Numbered from the stretch's first letter, positions 26,182-34,084 are shown. The stretch: DNA of 64,000 nt from Halorhabdus amylolytica (GCF_004944975.1 NZ_SPQG01000009.1:1-64000); one strand, 5' to 3'. Made by a program: numbers and translations. The notes: generated by a model from the letters alone, not told the origin.

Positions 26182-27038
26182 ACTTCGGCCTCCTCCTTGT
26201 CCCGGACGGTCGGATAGTGAAACACCGGGCCGTCCAGACAGACGTACAGTTCGTTGAGCTGGCAATGCCCACAGAGCCCGCGGCCACAGTGCATGTTCCG
26301 TTCCAGGGAGAGGTAGATGCGGTCGTCGGCCAGCCCTTTCTCCCGCAAGGCCTTGATGACGAACCGATACATCACGGGCGGACCACAGACGAGTGCGACT
26401 GTCGTCTCGGGATCGAATTCGAGGGGCGGAATGAGCGACGTGATGACGCCCGTATCGCCGTCCCACTCCTGGCTGTCCGGAACCTCGTCGACCGTCTCGC
26501 GGTAGTCCATCACGTCCGAATCAGCCCACTCGTCGAGTTCACCCGGGAACAGTTGCTCTGCGGGTTCGGTACAGCCGTACAGCGTCGTCAGGTCGCCGAA
26601 CTCCGCGGGCCGGTCCAGAGCGTAGTTGATCACCGACCGGAGCGGTGCGAGGCCGATCCCGCCGGCGATAAAGAGCAGATCCTGACCGGCGATCGCGTCG
26701 ATGTCGAAGCCCTGACCGTACGGGCCACGGATGCCGACCACGTCGCCGGCTTCTAGATCGTGGATGGCGTTGGTCACGTTGCCAACCGCGCGGATGCACA
26801 ACTCGAAGGGACCTTCTTTGGTCGGCGAGGAGGCGATCGAGAACGGTGCCTCGCCGACGCCGGGGACGAATAGCTGGACGAACTGGCCGGGGTCGTGATC
26901 GAGACTGACGCCGTCGGGCAGGTCGATGACGAACAGCTTGTCGTCGTCGGTGTGGCGATCGATCCAGACGATCTGTCCTTCGATCGGCTGGTACTCGCTT
27001 TCGCCGTGTTCGAAGTGCGTCCGGGCAGCGCTACGCAT
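26178..27038 (-). CDS. Hydrogenase FAD/NAD(P)-binding diaphorase subunit
   Basis: 286 residues of the ferredoxin-reductase-like fold (gamma subunit of sulfhydrogenase). GEAPFSIASSPTK is the FAD-binding segment, GPYGQGFDI and AGGIGLAPLRS the nucleotide site, and ALVCGPPVMYRF the C-terminal NAD(P)H motif. A 2Fe-2S cluster is expected in MHCGRGLCGHCQLNELYVCL (four Cys). It passes electrons between NAD(P)H and the iron-sulfur beta subunit. The start overlaps the beta-subunit stop by 8 nt. Confidence 0.9.
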   Translation of the reverse strand: MRSAARTHFEHGESEYQPIEGQIVWIDRHTDDDKLFVIDLPDGVSLDHDPGQFVQLFVPGVGEAPFSIASSPTKEGPFELCIRAVGNVTNAIHDLEAGDVVGIRGPYGQGFDIDAIAGQDLLFIAGGIGLAPLRSVINYALDRPAEFGDLTTLYGCTEPAEQLFPGELDEWADSDVMDYRETVDEVPDSQEWDGDTGVITSLIPPLEFDPETTVALVCGPPVMYRFVIKALREKGLADDRIYLSLERNMHCGRGLCGHCQLNELYVCLDGPVFHYPTVRDKEEAEV

Positions 27039-28068
27039 GCTGGGCCTCCCGAAGTTCGTTGTAGACCTCACAGGGATCGGCTACGTCGGCGACGCAATGT
27101 CGGGTACACCGACCACAGCCGACGCAGGCGACGTCGCCGTACCGTTCGTAGATGTACCAGCCCTTGCGCATGAACCGGTGACGGTGCCGTTGAGCGACCT
27201 CCTCACGGAAGTTCTCGCCCTGGGCGACCGTCGCGAAGTCCTCCAGCAGACAGCCGTCCCACCGGCGTTCCTGGCGACCGCTGTCGCCGTCGAGATCCCG
27301 GACCATGTCCACGCTGAAACAGAAGCAGGTCGGACAGACCACGTTGCAGGTGCCACAGGAGAGACACTGCTCGGCGTAATCTTCCCAGAAGTCCATGTCG
27401 TCGTAACTGGCTTCGAGCAACGTCGGGAGTTCCGCCGGCGGGAACGCCAGTTCCCGGTCGAACCCGTCTTTGAGGTCCGCCTCGATCTCTGCGACACGTT
27501 CGATCTCCTCGGCAGTCGCGTTCCGCGTTTTCGTCGACTCCAGCAACCGGTCGCCCTCGAAGGTTCCGATGTCGACGGCGAAGGTATCGCCGAGATCAGT
27601 TACCATGAGGTCGTACCCCGAGTCGACCGTGGCCGTCCCCATGCTCGCGGCGAAGCAGTTGTCGGCCACGTCCTGCATGGTCACCCCGATCAACACGGAG
27701 TTCTCACGCTTGCGGCGGTACGGTTCGTCCTGTAAGGTGTCGATGAATATCTTGTCGAGATGCTCGATCGCCGCCAGGTCGTAGGGGTGGACGCCGACGA
27801 CGATGTGTCCCGTCGGATCAGCCTCCGCCCGCATCTCGTACTCGTCGTCCGTCCGGTCGTAGGTCAGCAGCGTCTCCCGCTGTGGCATGACGTACTTCTT
27901 CGGAGAGAGCGCTGTCAGGTCGTAGTCCAATGTGAGTTCGTCGGCCGATTCCAGATGATCGAAGACGTACTGTTCGCCGTCCTCCTGTACCCCGACCACG
28001 TCCCGCGGATCGGACGCGATCAACTCCTCGATCAGGGCATCGAGGTCCGATCGATCGATGACTTTCAT
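27031..28068 (-). CDS. Hydrogenase iron-sulfur (beta) subunit
   Basis: 345 residues. The last ~110 residues carry two 4Fe-4S motifs, CLSCGTCNVVCPTC and CVGCGRCTRHC with a trailing DPC. The N-terminal ~220 residues match the sulfhydrogenase beta-type domain, with GHIVVGVHPYDLAAIEHLD and VDSGYDLMVTDLGD visible. It links the diaphorase to the small subunit. It is the first gene of the five-gene operon (beta, gamma, small, large, protease). The ATG at 28066-28068 faces pdaD across a 198-bp gap. Confidence 0.9.
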   Translation of the reverse strand: MKVIDRSDLDALIEELIASDPRDVVGVQEDGEQYVFDHLESADELTLDYDLTALSPKKYVMPQRETLLTYDRTDDEYEMRAEADPTGHIVVGVHPYDLAAIEHLDKIFIDTLQDEPYRRKRENSVLIGVTMQDVADNCFAASMGTATVDSGYDLMVTDLGDTFAVDIGTFEGDRLLESTKTRNATAEEIERVAEIEADLKDGFDRELAFPPAELPTLLEASYDDMDFWEDYAEQCLSCGTCNVVCPTCFCFSVDMVRDLDGDSGRQERRWDGCLLEDFATVAQGENFREEVAQRHRHRFMRKGWYIYERYGDVACVGCGRCTRHCVADVADPCEVYNELREAQHA

Positions 28069-28156
28069 AGTGGTGCTCCCCGAGACGACGCGAGATCGTC
28101 GCTCACTCGTCTCTCGCCCATCAGGAGTGGGAGTATCCGAATTAGTTCCCCTGGCA

Positions 28157-28175
28157 ATTCCCAGTTTGCGGGAAT
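28157..28175. promoter_or_regulatory. Candidate operator of the hydrogenase operon
   Basis: ATTCCC-AGTTTGC-GGGAAT is a perfect 6-bp inverted repeat. On the minus strand it lies six nt after a TATAA-like box (ATTATAA at 28181-28187), about where transcription of the hydrogenase operon would begin, which is a repressor position. The regulator is unknown. The pdaD gene has its own TATA-like CTTTACC at 28236-28242, about 28 nt before its ATG. Confidence 0.45.
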
Positions 28176-28266
28176 CTATCATTATAATGTTTGTTACTCG
28201 AAGATTGTGGCCGGCCGTCGATCCCGAACGAAGCACTTTACCCTCTTCTCGCCCGATTTCCCGGTG

Positions 28267-28743
28267 ATGGGAACGATCCGGATCGTTTCGGGTTCGGGCC
28301 ACGGGCCGACGCCGACGGCCGCCTACGACGCGGCCCTGTCCGAGGCTGGCGTCCACAACTACAACCTCGTGACGTTGTCGTCAGTTATCCCCGCCGATGC
28401 GACCATCGAGCGCGCCGGGACGGCCCCGGAGCTGGGTCCCACAGGGCAGGGTCTGTACGTCGTCGAGGCCGCCGCGACGACCGACGCGGGCGAGGCAGCG
28501 GCGGCGATCGGCTGGACTCGCGAACCCGACGGACCGGGCATCTTCTACGAGGTCTCGGGAGCGAACGAGGACCGTGTCCGGGCGGACGTCCGGGCGGGAC
28601 TGGCGGCCGGCACGGGCCTCCGGGAGTGGGATTTCGGCGACGAGCACGTCGAAGTCGAGACCGCGAGCCCGGACGGGGGCGAGACCGAGTACGCCACAGC
28701 GCTCGTTCTGGCGGTCTACGGCCGGAGTCAGGTCCTCGTCTGA
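28267..28743 (+). CDS. pdaD: Pyruvoyl-dependent arginine decarboxylase
   Basis: 158 residues. It decarboxylates arginine to agmatine, needed in archaea for agmatidine in tRNA-Ile and for polyamines. The proenzyme cleaves itself at a Ser-Ser pair, seen here as Ser38-Ser39 in NYNLVTLSSVIP, leaving a pyruvoyl group on the second serine. The conserved GPTGQGLYVV and AAIGW segments follow. Length agrees with the Methanocaldococcus-type enzyme. It is divergent from the hydrogenase operon. Confidence 0.93.
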   Translation: MGTIRIVSGSGHGPTPTAAYDAALSEAGVHNYNLVTLSSVIPADATIERAGTAPELGPTGQGLYVVEAAATTDAGEAAAAIGWTREPDGPGIFYEVSGANEDRVRADVRAGLAAGTGLREWDFGDEHVEVETASPDGGETEYATALVLAVYGRSQVLV

Positions 28744-28780
28744 GTGCGTTTGCGTTCACGACCGTCCGGTCTCGCCCGCA

Positions 28781-28818
28781 TGGTAGGCTTCGGTGATCGT
28801 GGTAAGCTTCGGTGAACG
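28781..28818. repeat. 19-bp tandem duplication
   Basis: Two adjacent 19-bp units (TGGTAGGCTTCGGTGATCG and TGGTAAGCTTCGGTGAACG) differ at two positions. They lie 38 nt after the pdaD stop and 89 nt before the next gene. Both contain TGA. Confidence 0.8.
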
Positions 28819-28906
28819 GAATCTTCCCGTTCGAGAGTGTCAACCATAGTCATGGCACGGCCGGCGCCTTTATTAGGGACTATCGCATACTCACCGAGAC
28901 ATCCAA

Positions 28907-29263
28907 ATGTACGGAAACACGTCGTTCGCCGGACAGCCGGGTAACGAAGTAGACCTCTCGCCGGACGAGCGTCGAGCGCTCCGGAGCGACCTTACCCGCG
29001 TCGCGGCACGGACGCGGGAACTGCTCCCCGCGGACTTCGTGGTCGGCTCGGAACTCACGACCGGCAACGACGGCCCGCAGGCGATGATCGCCGTCCAACC
29101 GCCGATCGGCTCGCCCGTCAGTGCCGGCTACACGCCTGATTCGACGGCCGAACTCCGTATCGACGAGGGAGAGTGTACGGAACTCGCACAGGGGCTGGCC
29201 GCCAGCGCCGCTCTCCAGGTCAAGCAGGCGATGGGCAACAACGACTCGCCCGCCGCCCAATAA
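28907..29263 (+). CDS. Conserved haloarchaeal protein (DUF5811-like)
   Basis: 118 residues, soluble and acidic. The conserved-looking parts are MYGNTSFAGQPGNEVDL, RELLPADFVVGSELTTG and MIAVQPPIGSPVSAGYTP. The C terminus is a helix LAASAALQVKQAMG. I associate this pattern with haloarchaeal DUF5811, from memory, without a known function. TATTAGGG at 28872-28879 may be its TATA region, about 30 nt upstream. Confidence 0.65.
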   Translation: MYGNTSFAGQPGNEVDLSPDERRALRSDLTRVAARTRELLPADFVVGSELTTGNDGPQAMIAVQPPIGSPVSAGYTPDSTAELRIDEGECTELAQGLAASAALQVKQAMGNNDSPAAQ

Positions 29264-29313
29264 CGCGACTCTTTCGCGGACGGGTCAGTTTCTTCAGTCT
29301 CCCTGAGGGCCCT

Positions 29314-29372
29314 TTACTTGCCTCAGAAGGGATCCCGATTCCGGTGTTTGTCCAGATACATTGACAGCGCCT
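29314..29372 (-). pseudogene. Decayed copy of the infB 3' end
   Basis: On the minus strand this 59-bp stretch reads [15 protein letters not shown], then TGA, then GK and TAA. It equals the last codons of infB at 30555-30613 with three substitutions, one of which turns the Trp codon into a stop. It lies 1.2 kb downstream of the real infB end, with a two-gene module between the copies. It represents either an att-like duplication from insertion or a tandem duplication that was later split. Confidence 0.9.
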
Positions 29373-29388
29373 TCGAGCTTGCCACCCC

Positions 29389-30009
29389 CTATTCCAGCCG
29401 AGGCAGATCTCCGCGCCGCTCACGGTGCATGATCTCACCCGCGAATCGCCGAAGTTTGCCCACGAGTTCATCTTCGCTTTCGTAAGCCACGACCCGTAGA
29501 TCCCACCGCACCGACGCCGACCGGATCATCGCACTCGTCACGTCGTCCTCGTGGATGAAAATCACCCGCTCGCCGTGTGTTTCGGAGACGTTCTCGAGGA
29601 CACTGCCGGCTTCTTCCCCGACACCGAAATTGTGGCCGAGGAACGGTACCACGAACGCCGTCGCGTTGCTATGCCGGGTATATTCGATGCTTTGTGTCAC
29701 TACATCTATATTTTCGGTATCGATGTCCGCGTCGATCGCGAGAAACGCATTCACGCCCGGATCCGCCCGGAGCTTCCCCTGAACACGTCGGAGGAGGGCC
29801 TGGGCTTCGTCGATGTCGTCCTTGTTACGAAAGAGGTGGCGCAAAGGACCCGGAAGGTCATTGATGTCAATGTCTCGCCGTTCTTCCTCGCTGAGTACGT
29901 AGTTGAGGTTGAACGACTTGTACGGCCCCATCAGATAGAAGAGAAACCGATCGTACGTCACATCCCCGAGCCGATCGGTGAGCAGGTCGCGCGTGATCGT
30001 TGCAGTCAT
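29389..30009 (-). CDS. Haloarchaeal hypothetical protein (DUF7509-like)
   Basis: 206 residues, soluble. The N-terminal half reads LLTDRLGDVTYDRFLFYLMG then a long charged stretch. The second half alternates strands and helices (NAFLAIDADIDTENIDVVTQ, TAFVVPFLGHNFGVGEEAG, RVIFIHEDDVTSAMI), resembling a Rossmann- or TIR-like sensor/effector fold. I recall such proteins as a haloarchaeal DUF, with unknown function. A TATTTAAA box at 30033-30040 is 24-31 nt upstream, fitting a leaderless start at 30009. It pairs with the divergent HTH gene. Confidence 0.65.
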   Translation of the reverse strand: MTATITRDLLTDRLGDVTYDRFLFYLMGPYKSFNLNYVLSEEERRDIDINDLPGPLRHLFRNKDDIDEAQALLRRVQGKLRADPGVNAFLAIDADIDTENIDVVTQSIEYTRHSNATAFVVPFLGHNFGVGEEAGSVLENVSETHGERVIFIHEDDVTSAMIRSASVRWDLRVVAYESEDELVGKLRRFAGEIMHRERRGDLPRLE

Positions 30010-30108
30010 GGATACCCCTGTTCGCGGACAAGTATTTAAAGAGCGGTGTATTCGAGAGATCCTGGCTCGACAACGACTAAACGTTTCCCCGTCGTAGTCG
30101 GAGCTACG
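30010..30108. promoter_or_regulatory. Divergent promoter of the two-gene module
   Basis: This 99-bp gap holds a TATTTAAA box (30033-30040) serving the minus-strand gene and a GACTAAAC box (about 30075-30082) some 30 nt before the ATG at 30109 of the HTH gene. Both distances fit leaderless transcripts. The close back-to-back layout suggests the HTH protein controls both genes. Confidence 0.55.
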
Positions 30109-30519
30109 ATGGCGACGGATCAAACGCGGACGGCCGGCAGTGATGTCCCGGACGATCCGGGGGACCTGTTGCCCGAGGATAGCGTCCTCACGCTCGAGGA
30201 GTACCTCGACATGCACGCCGCCGTCGGCCACCGAACCCGTTACGGGATCCTTTATCGGCTCGTCCACGGCGGGGAGATGAGCCCGAAAGAACTCGAAGCA
30301 GCCCTCGATGTCGACGACAGCACGCTCCATTACCACCTCAACGAACTGCTCGACGTCGGTCTCGTCGAGAAACGACAGCGTACCGAGCGGGGCCAGGACG
30401 GACTGTACACCTACTATCGGGCGACCGTCTTCGGCAAGGTGACACTCACTGACGGGGTCGAGGCGTTGATCCGCGGCGAAGGGGCGTTCGACGCGATGTA
30501 CGACAGTTCGAGCAGCTGA
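30109..30519 (+). CDS. ArsR-like winged-helix regulator
   Basis: 136 residues. The HTH is seen as GHRTRYGILYRLVHGGEMS, then PKELEAALDVDDSTLHYHLN (helix-turn-helix), LLDVGLVEKRQRT and a wing ending in YTYYRATVFGK. No cysteine sensor pair is present, so it is not a typical metal sensor. The N-terminal ~25 residues are acidic. The ATG at 30109 is preferred because the in-frame upstream ATG would cover the promoter. It probably controls itself and the divergent 29389-30009 gene. Confidence 0.85.
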   Translation: MATDQTRTAGSDVPDDPGDLLPEDSVLTLEEYLDMHAAVGHRTRYGILYRLVHGGEMSPKELEAALDVDDSTLHYHLNELLDVGLVEKRQRTERGQDGLYTYYRATVFGKVTLTDGVEALIRGEGAFDAMYDSSSS

Positions 30520-30554
30520 TAGTTCTGGCTATCTGGAAACGCCGGTAGAATCAC

Positions 30555-32363
30555 CTACTTGCCCCAGAAGGGGTCCCGATTCCGGTGTTTGTCCAGATAC
30601 ATCGACAGCGCCTCGCGCTCGTCGGCAGGGATCTCCTCGGTGAGTTCCTGTTCTAAGATCTTGGCGTGTTTCTCCGGGAGTTCGATCCAGAGTTCGTCGC
30701 CCTCCTCGATGTCCCGTCCGACGGTCGGGCCGTCGATCGAGACGGCGACGCGCTCGCCCGCCCGGGCCTGATCGACATCCTCGCCCTCGTCCTGAATGCC
30801 CTTCAGCCCCCCGACGCGTTCGGGTTCGGCCCCTTCGAAGAGGACAACGTTGGAGTTGCGCACGATCGTCCCCGAGAGGATCTCGACGCCGACGACCGCG
30901 GGATCGGACTGCCTGAACGTGTGATCCTCGAGTATCCGGAAGCGCGCCGGGCGAGTGATGTTTTCGAGGATCTGTTCCTGCTGGGACTCCTCGATCGCCG
31001 TGACGTGTTCGCTGTAGTCCTCGACGAGCTGATATATAACGTCGTGCTCGAAGATCCGGACATCCTCCTGTTCGGCCAGCCTGACGGCGTCGTCGAGGAT
31101 GTCGACGCCGAACGCCAGGATCGCCCGGTGGATCGGCTCGTTGGCCGTCTCTGCCACGCGGACGTCACGCGGCGCGACGTCGCCGACCTCCGCGCGCATG
31201 ATCGGGATCTCCTCCTCGGCGAGGGTCCCGGAAAGCGCCTCGAGGCTACCCAGCGTGTCGGCCTTGACGACGACGCCCTCCTCTTCGGTCCCGACCTCAA
31301 TCTCGGCGAGTTCGGCCTCGACCTCGGCGATAACCTCCCCGACCGGCCGGTCGCGGACGACGCGGACCGGCGCGCCGGCCATCGCGTCGTCCAGATCCGG
31401 CGCGGCGATCTTCACCCCCGCGGCGGCCGCCACCGAGTCGACCTTCTCGAACTCCTTTTCGGTGCGGATCTCCGCGAGTGGGCGGGGCTGGAGCAGCGCA
31501 CGGACTTCGGTGACGATCGACTCCTCCAATCCCCCGACGACGATCTGATCGTCCGCCCGGATCGTCCCGTCGTAGACGACGGCGTCGATAGTCGCCCCGA
31601 ACCCGCGCTCGTCAGTGACTTCCAGCACCGTGCCCGCGCCCGGTCCCGTCACGTCGATGGCCATCTCTTCCTTGAGGTAGCGCTGGGACAGCCCCATCAG
31701 CACAGTCAGCAGGTCCGGGACGCCCTCGCCGGTCAGCGCCGACAGCGGGACGACCCCGATGTTGTTCTGAAAATTCTGGACGCGCCAGTAGAAGTCCGCC
31801 GAGAACCCCTCGTCGCTCAACTGGCCGATGAGTTCATAGAGCCGGTCATCGAGATCGGACTGCACACGATCGGGCTGGCGCTCCTTGGTCACCTGGATTG
31901 GCTGGTCGTCGTTCGGGTTCCAGCCCGGGATCGTGTCGACCTTGTTTGCCGCGACGACGAAGGGGGTCTGTGTTCGCTTGAGGATATCTAACGCCTCCTC
32001 GGTCTGAGGCTGGAACCCGTCGGTGACGTCGACGACGACGATCGCGATGTCGGCCAGAGCACCGCCACGAGAGCGCAGCGTCGAAAAGGAGTGATGGCCA
32101 GGCGTATCGATGAACAGCAGGCCGGGCAGGTCGAAGTCCGCGGGATCAACGAGGTCGCCGGCCATCTCGCCGATCACGGAGAGCGGAACCGCGGTCGAAC
32201 CGATGTGCTGGGTGATCGCGCCGGCTTCGCCCTCGGTGACCGCCGAGCCGCGGATCGTGTCCAGTAGCGTCGTCTTGCCGTGGTCGACGTGACCCAGGAC
32301 CGCGACGATCGGGGTCCGGAGCGACGACGACTCGTCTGTATCGTGTGGTGTTTCCTCGGACAT
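30555..32363 (-). CDS. infB: Translation initiation factor IF-2 (aIF5B)
   Basis: 602 residues. This GTPase joins ribosomal subunits and places initiator tRNA. G-domain motifs are [15 protein letters not shown], the DTPGHHSF switch, and AANKVD. Two beta-barrel domains and the Ala/Glu-rich linker follow, and the C-terminal helix ends in [10 protein letters not shown]. It is the short archaeal form without the bacterial N-terminal extension. Its final 59 bp are repeated, decayed, at 29314-29372. In haloarchaea I recall infB being divergent from a PRC-barrel gene and nob1; here those lie 9.9 kb away. Confidence 0.97.
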   Translation of the reverse strand: MSEETPHDTDESSSLRTPIVAVLGHVDHGKTTLLDTIRGSAVTEGEAGAITQHIGSTAVPLSVIGEMAGDLVDPADFDLPGLLFIDTPGHHSFSTLRSRGGALADIAIVVVDVTDGFQPQTEEALDILKRTQTPFVVAANKVDTIPGWNPNDDQPIQVTKERQPDRVQSDLDDRLYELIGQLSDEGFSADFYWRVQNFQNNIGVVPLSALTGEGVPDLLTVLMGLSQRYLKEEMAIDVTGPGAGTVLEVTDERGFGATIDAVVYDGTIRADDQIVVGGLEESIVTEVRALLQPRPLAEIRTEKEFEKVDSVAAAAGVKIAAPDLDDAMAGAPVRVVRDRPVGEVIAEVEAELAEIEVGTEEEGVVVKADTLGSLEALSGTLAEEEIPIMRAEVGDVAPRDVRVAETANEPIHRAILAFGVDILDDAVRLAEQEDVRIFEHDVIYQLVEDYSEHVTAIEESQQEQILENITRPARFRILEDHTFRQSDPAVVGVEILSGTIVRNSNVVLFEGAEPERVGGLKGIQDEGEDVDQARAGERVAVSIDGPTVGRDIEEGDELWIELPEKHAKILEQELTEEIPADEREALSMYLDKHRNRDPFWGK

Positions 32364-32490
32364 CCCGTCTCACCCTGAGAAGTGGTTGTCGAATTTCGGC
32401 GTTCTCGCCATTTAAGGGGTTCGTATCGCCGCCGGGCCTGGTGTCCGAGCGGCGGACACGGGAGTGTCTGGTGAGTGTTAGCCGGGCACG

Positions 32491-33114
32491 TCACGCGGCG
32501 ACGCTGCTCACGTCGAACAGGGCGATCCCATCCGTCCTGAAGGCGTCGTTGACCAGTTCCAGACCGACGGTGAACGACTCCTCTGCAATGAGTTTCTCGT
32601 CGTACTCGACGTCGGCATCGGTCTGGTTTTCCGTGACCTCGAACTCGACCGTTCCGTCGTCGCCTTCGTCCGTCGTGTCGACGACTTCGATCTCGTCGCC
32701 GTCAAGTTCGATAGTTGTCATCTCGGAAGCGTTGACCGTCATCGGTTCGTCGACCTCTGTCACGACGCCGGCATCCAGATCGACCGTAGCGTAGACTCGG
32801 TCGTCACCCGTGTCGGACGAGGGGCCGGCCGAGACGTGGACATGCTCGTCCGGTCCCGGCGCCCACACGTCGAAGTGGACGTATTCACCCGTCTCGAAGT
32901 AACTGCGGAACGCCTCGTCGTCCCATGCGGTCGCGATCGCGCGATCGACGTCCGCGTCGTTCAACACGTCTTCGGAATCAGTCACGTCGACCCCGTACTC
33001 GTCGGGAAGCTGTACCCCTGAGCGCTCGGCGGAGCCCGCATCCGCGGCGACGACGCCGCTGGCACCGATCGCCAGGGTCACCGCGAGTGCGAGCGCGAGT
33101 AGCTTGTTTCGCAT
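32491..33114 (-). CDS. Secreted protein of unknown function
   Basis: 207 residues. MRNKLLALALAVTLAIGASG is a Sec signal peptide with likely cleavage at VVAADA. The mature protein is acidic and beta-rich, with repeated short strands (YVHFDVWAPGPDEHVHVSAG, TTIELDGDEIEVVDT). I recognise no family. Its upstream region shares a 30-nt promoter motif (33198-33227) with the exported protein gene at 34129, so the two are probably controlled together. Confidence 0.65.
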   Translation of the reverse strand: MRNKLLALALAVTLAIGASGVVAADAGSAERSGVQLPDEYGVDVTDSEDVLNDADVDRAIATAWDDEAFRSYFETGEYVHFDVWAPGPDEHVHVSAGPSSDTGDDRVYATVDLDAGVVTEVDEPMTVNASEMTTIELDGDEIEVVDTTDEGDDGTVEFEVTENQTDADVEYDEKLIAEESFTVGLELVNDAFRTDGIALFDVSSVAA

Positions 33115-33197
33115 AGTCTTTCCGGAGCGTCGGGGCCGTCCCCGGATCGCTCCGATCGACCCTTGTGAGAAAAGCCCCTTAGAGATCCGTTGAGAGG

Positions 33198-33227
33198 GCG
33201 TTCGAAACGGATTTCGGAACGCGTTTC
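33198..33227 (-). promoter_or_regulatory. Shared promoter motif, copy 1
   Basis: Read on the minus strand, this starts GAAACGC, then GAAA, and ends in GTTTCGAACGC, about 85-115 nt before the ATG at 33114. The same three blocks in the same order and orientation occur at 34056-34084 before the gene at 34129. The shared 11-mer GTTTCGAACGC makes chance similarity unlikely. It is a candidate operator for the HTH protein encoded between them. Confidence 0.55.
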
Positions 33228-33248
33228 TACAGGCTGAGCAGGCCGAGT

Positions 33249-33380
33249 GCCTCGGGGTCGTCCGGAAATCGGAGATTTCCGTGATGGGCGTGGGACGAAG
33301 TCCCACGAACCTGCGAACGGCGCAAGCGCCGTGAGCAGATCACGAGAATCGAAGATTCTCGAACCACTTGGCCCCGAGGC
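33249..33380 (-). ncRNA. Multibranched hairpin array in the 3' region of the HTH membrane-protein gene
   Basis: Four perfect stem-loops with 7-8-bp stems and 2-3-nt loops occur at 33263-33281, 33289-33307, 33317-33332 and 33343-33361, about 26-28 nt apart. A 9-bp stem (33249-33257 with 33372-33380) closes the set. On the minus strand the loops read C(UUC)G, G(CUUG)C, C(UUC)G and C(UCC)G, favouring an RNA on that strand. The structure starts 3 nt after the stop of the gene at 33384, so it may be a 3' UTR or a separate small RNA. It could also be a dispersed palindromic element acting as DNA. Confidence 0.6.
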
Positions 33381-33383
33381 GGT

Positions 33384-33983
33384 TCACAGCAGTAACACCG
33401 TATTCCCCATGCCGCGGCGCTTGCGTTCGAGGAGGTTCTTCGTCTCCAGGCTGTCCAGCGTCCGGCTGACCGTCGCCTTCGAGAGGTCGGTCGTCTCGAC
33501 GATGTCGCTCTGGGCCATGACGCCGTCCGCCTCGAGGACGGTTTCGTAGATCTCCTGTTCGTTGTCCGCAAGTCGCTCGGCCGTCTCCTCCCACTCGGCA
33601 CGGCGCGATTCGAGTAGATCGTCGCTCGGTTCGAAGGCGCTGTCCGACCCGTCAGCTCGAACTGTCGCGGCTGAAGCGTCGGCAGCGGTCCGTTCGATCG
33701 ACCGACTGGCGGCAGTCCGTTCGTCCGCTCGACCGGCGGCGGTCGGGTGGCTGCTCGTCAACAGGTAGGTCCCGCTCGAACCGAGAAGCGTTGCCGATCC
33801 GGCGATGATCGCCACGTCGCGGTACCGGAAGTACCCGCCCAGTTCCGCGACGTCCGCGCCGTTCTCGCCGACGGAGACCACGACGGGCGAGGGCGTGATG
33901 AGCTGAATCGCGAGCACGAGCGTGGCGGCGACGAAGGCGACCGCGGCGAGGAGTTGCTTGCCGTGGAGGGCCCGCAGATCCAT
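33384..33983 (-). CDS. Membrane-anchored winged-helix regulator
   Basis: 199 residues. Two hydrophobic segments (LLAAVAFVAATLVLAIQLIT and DVAIIAGSATLLGSSGTYLL) flank a short extracytoplasmic loop. A low-complexity linker follows, then an HTH: EIYETVLEADGVMAQSDIVE and TDLSKATVSRTLDSLETKNL with a basic RKRRGMG end. Such proteins probably sense the envelope and bind DNA directly. It is divergent from the exported-protein gene at 34129 (145-bp gap). Its stop lies 3 nt from the hairpin array. Confidence 0.75.
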   Translation of the reverse strand: MDLRALHGKQLLAAVAFVAATLVLAIQLITPSPVVVSVGENGADVAELGGYFRYRDVAIIAGSATLLGSSGTYLLTSSHPTAAGRADERTAASRSIERTAADASAATVRADGSDSAFEPSDDLLESRRAEWEETAERLADNEQEIYETVLEADGVMAQSDIVETTDLSKATVSRTLDSLETKNLLERKRRGMGNTVLLL

Positions 33984-34055
33984 GAGTGGACGTTCCGGAT
34001 TCGACCCCCTAATGTGCGTCGATTCGTCGAGCAAAAATCGGCGTGAAACAGGGTT

Positions 34056-34084
34056 GAAACGCCCGTGAAACGTGTTTCGAACGC
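34056..34084 (+). promoter_or_regulatory. Shared promoter motif, copy 2
   Basis: GAAACGC, GAAAC and GTTTCGAACGC occur in order 45-73 nt before the ATG at 34129, inside the divergent promoter shared with the HTH gene. A GAAAC-GT-GTTTC palindrome is embedded at 34067-34078. It has the same layout as copy 1 at 33198-33227. Confidence 0.55.

Noticed and set aside
33249-33380. tRNA or tRNA-like gene
   Set aside because: There are several GGTTCG strings and a closed multi-arm fold, but arm lengths, loop sizes and conserved tRNA positions do not fit, and no anticodon loop exists.
33227-33601. 124-codon minus-strand frame across the hairpin array
   Set aside because: It reads through palindromes and the 3' end of the HTH gene in another frame; the residues simply mirror the repeats.
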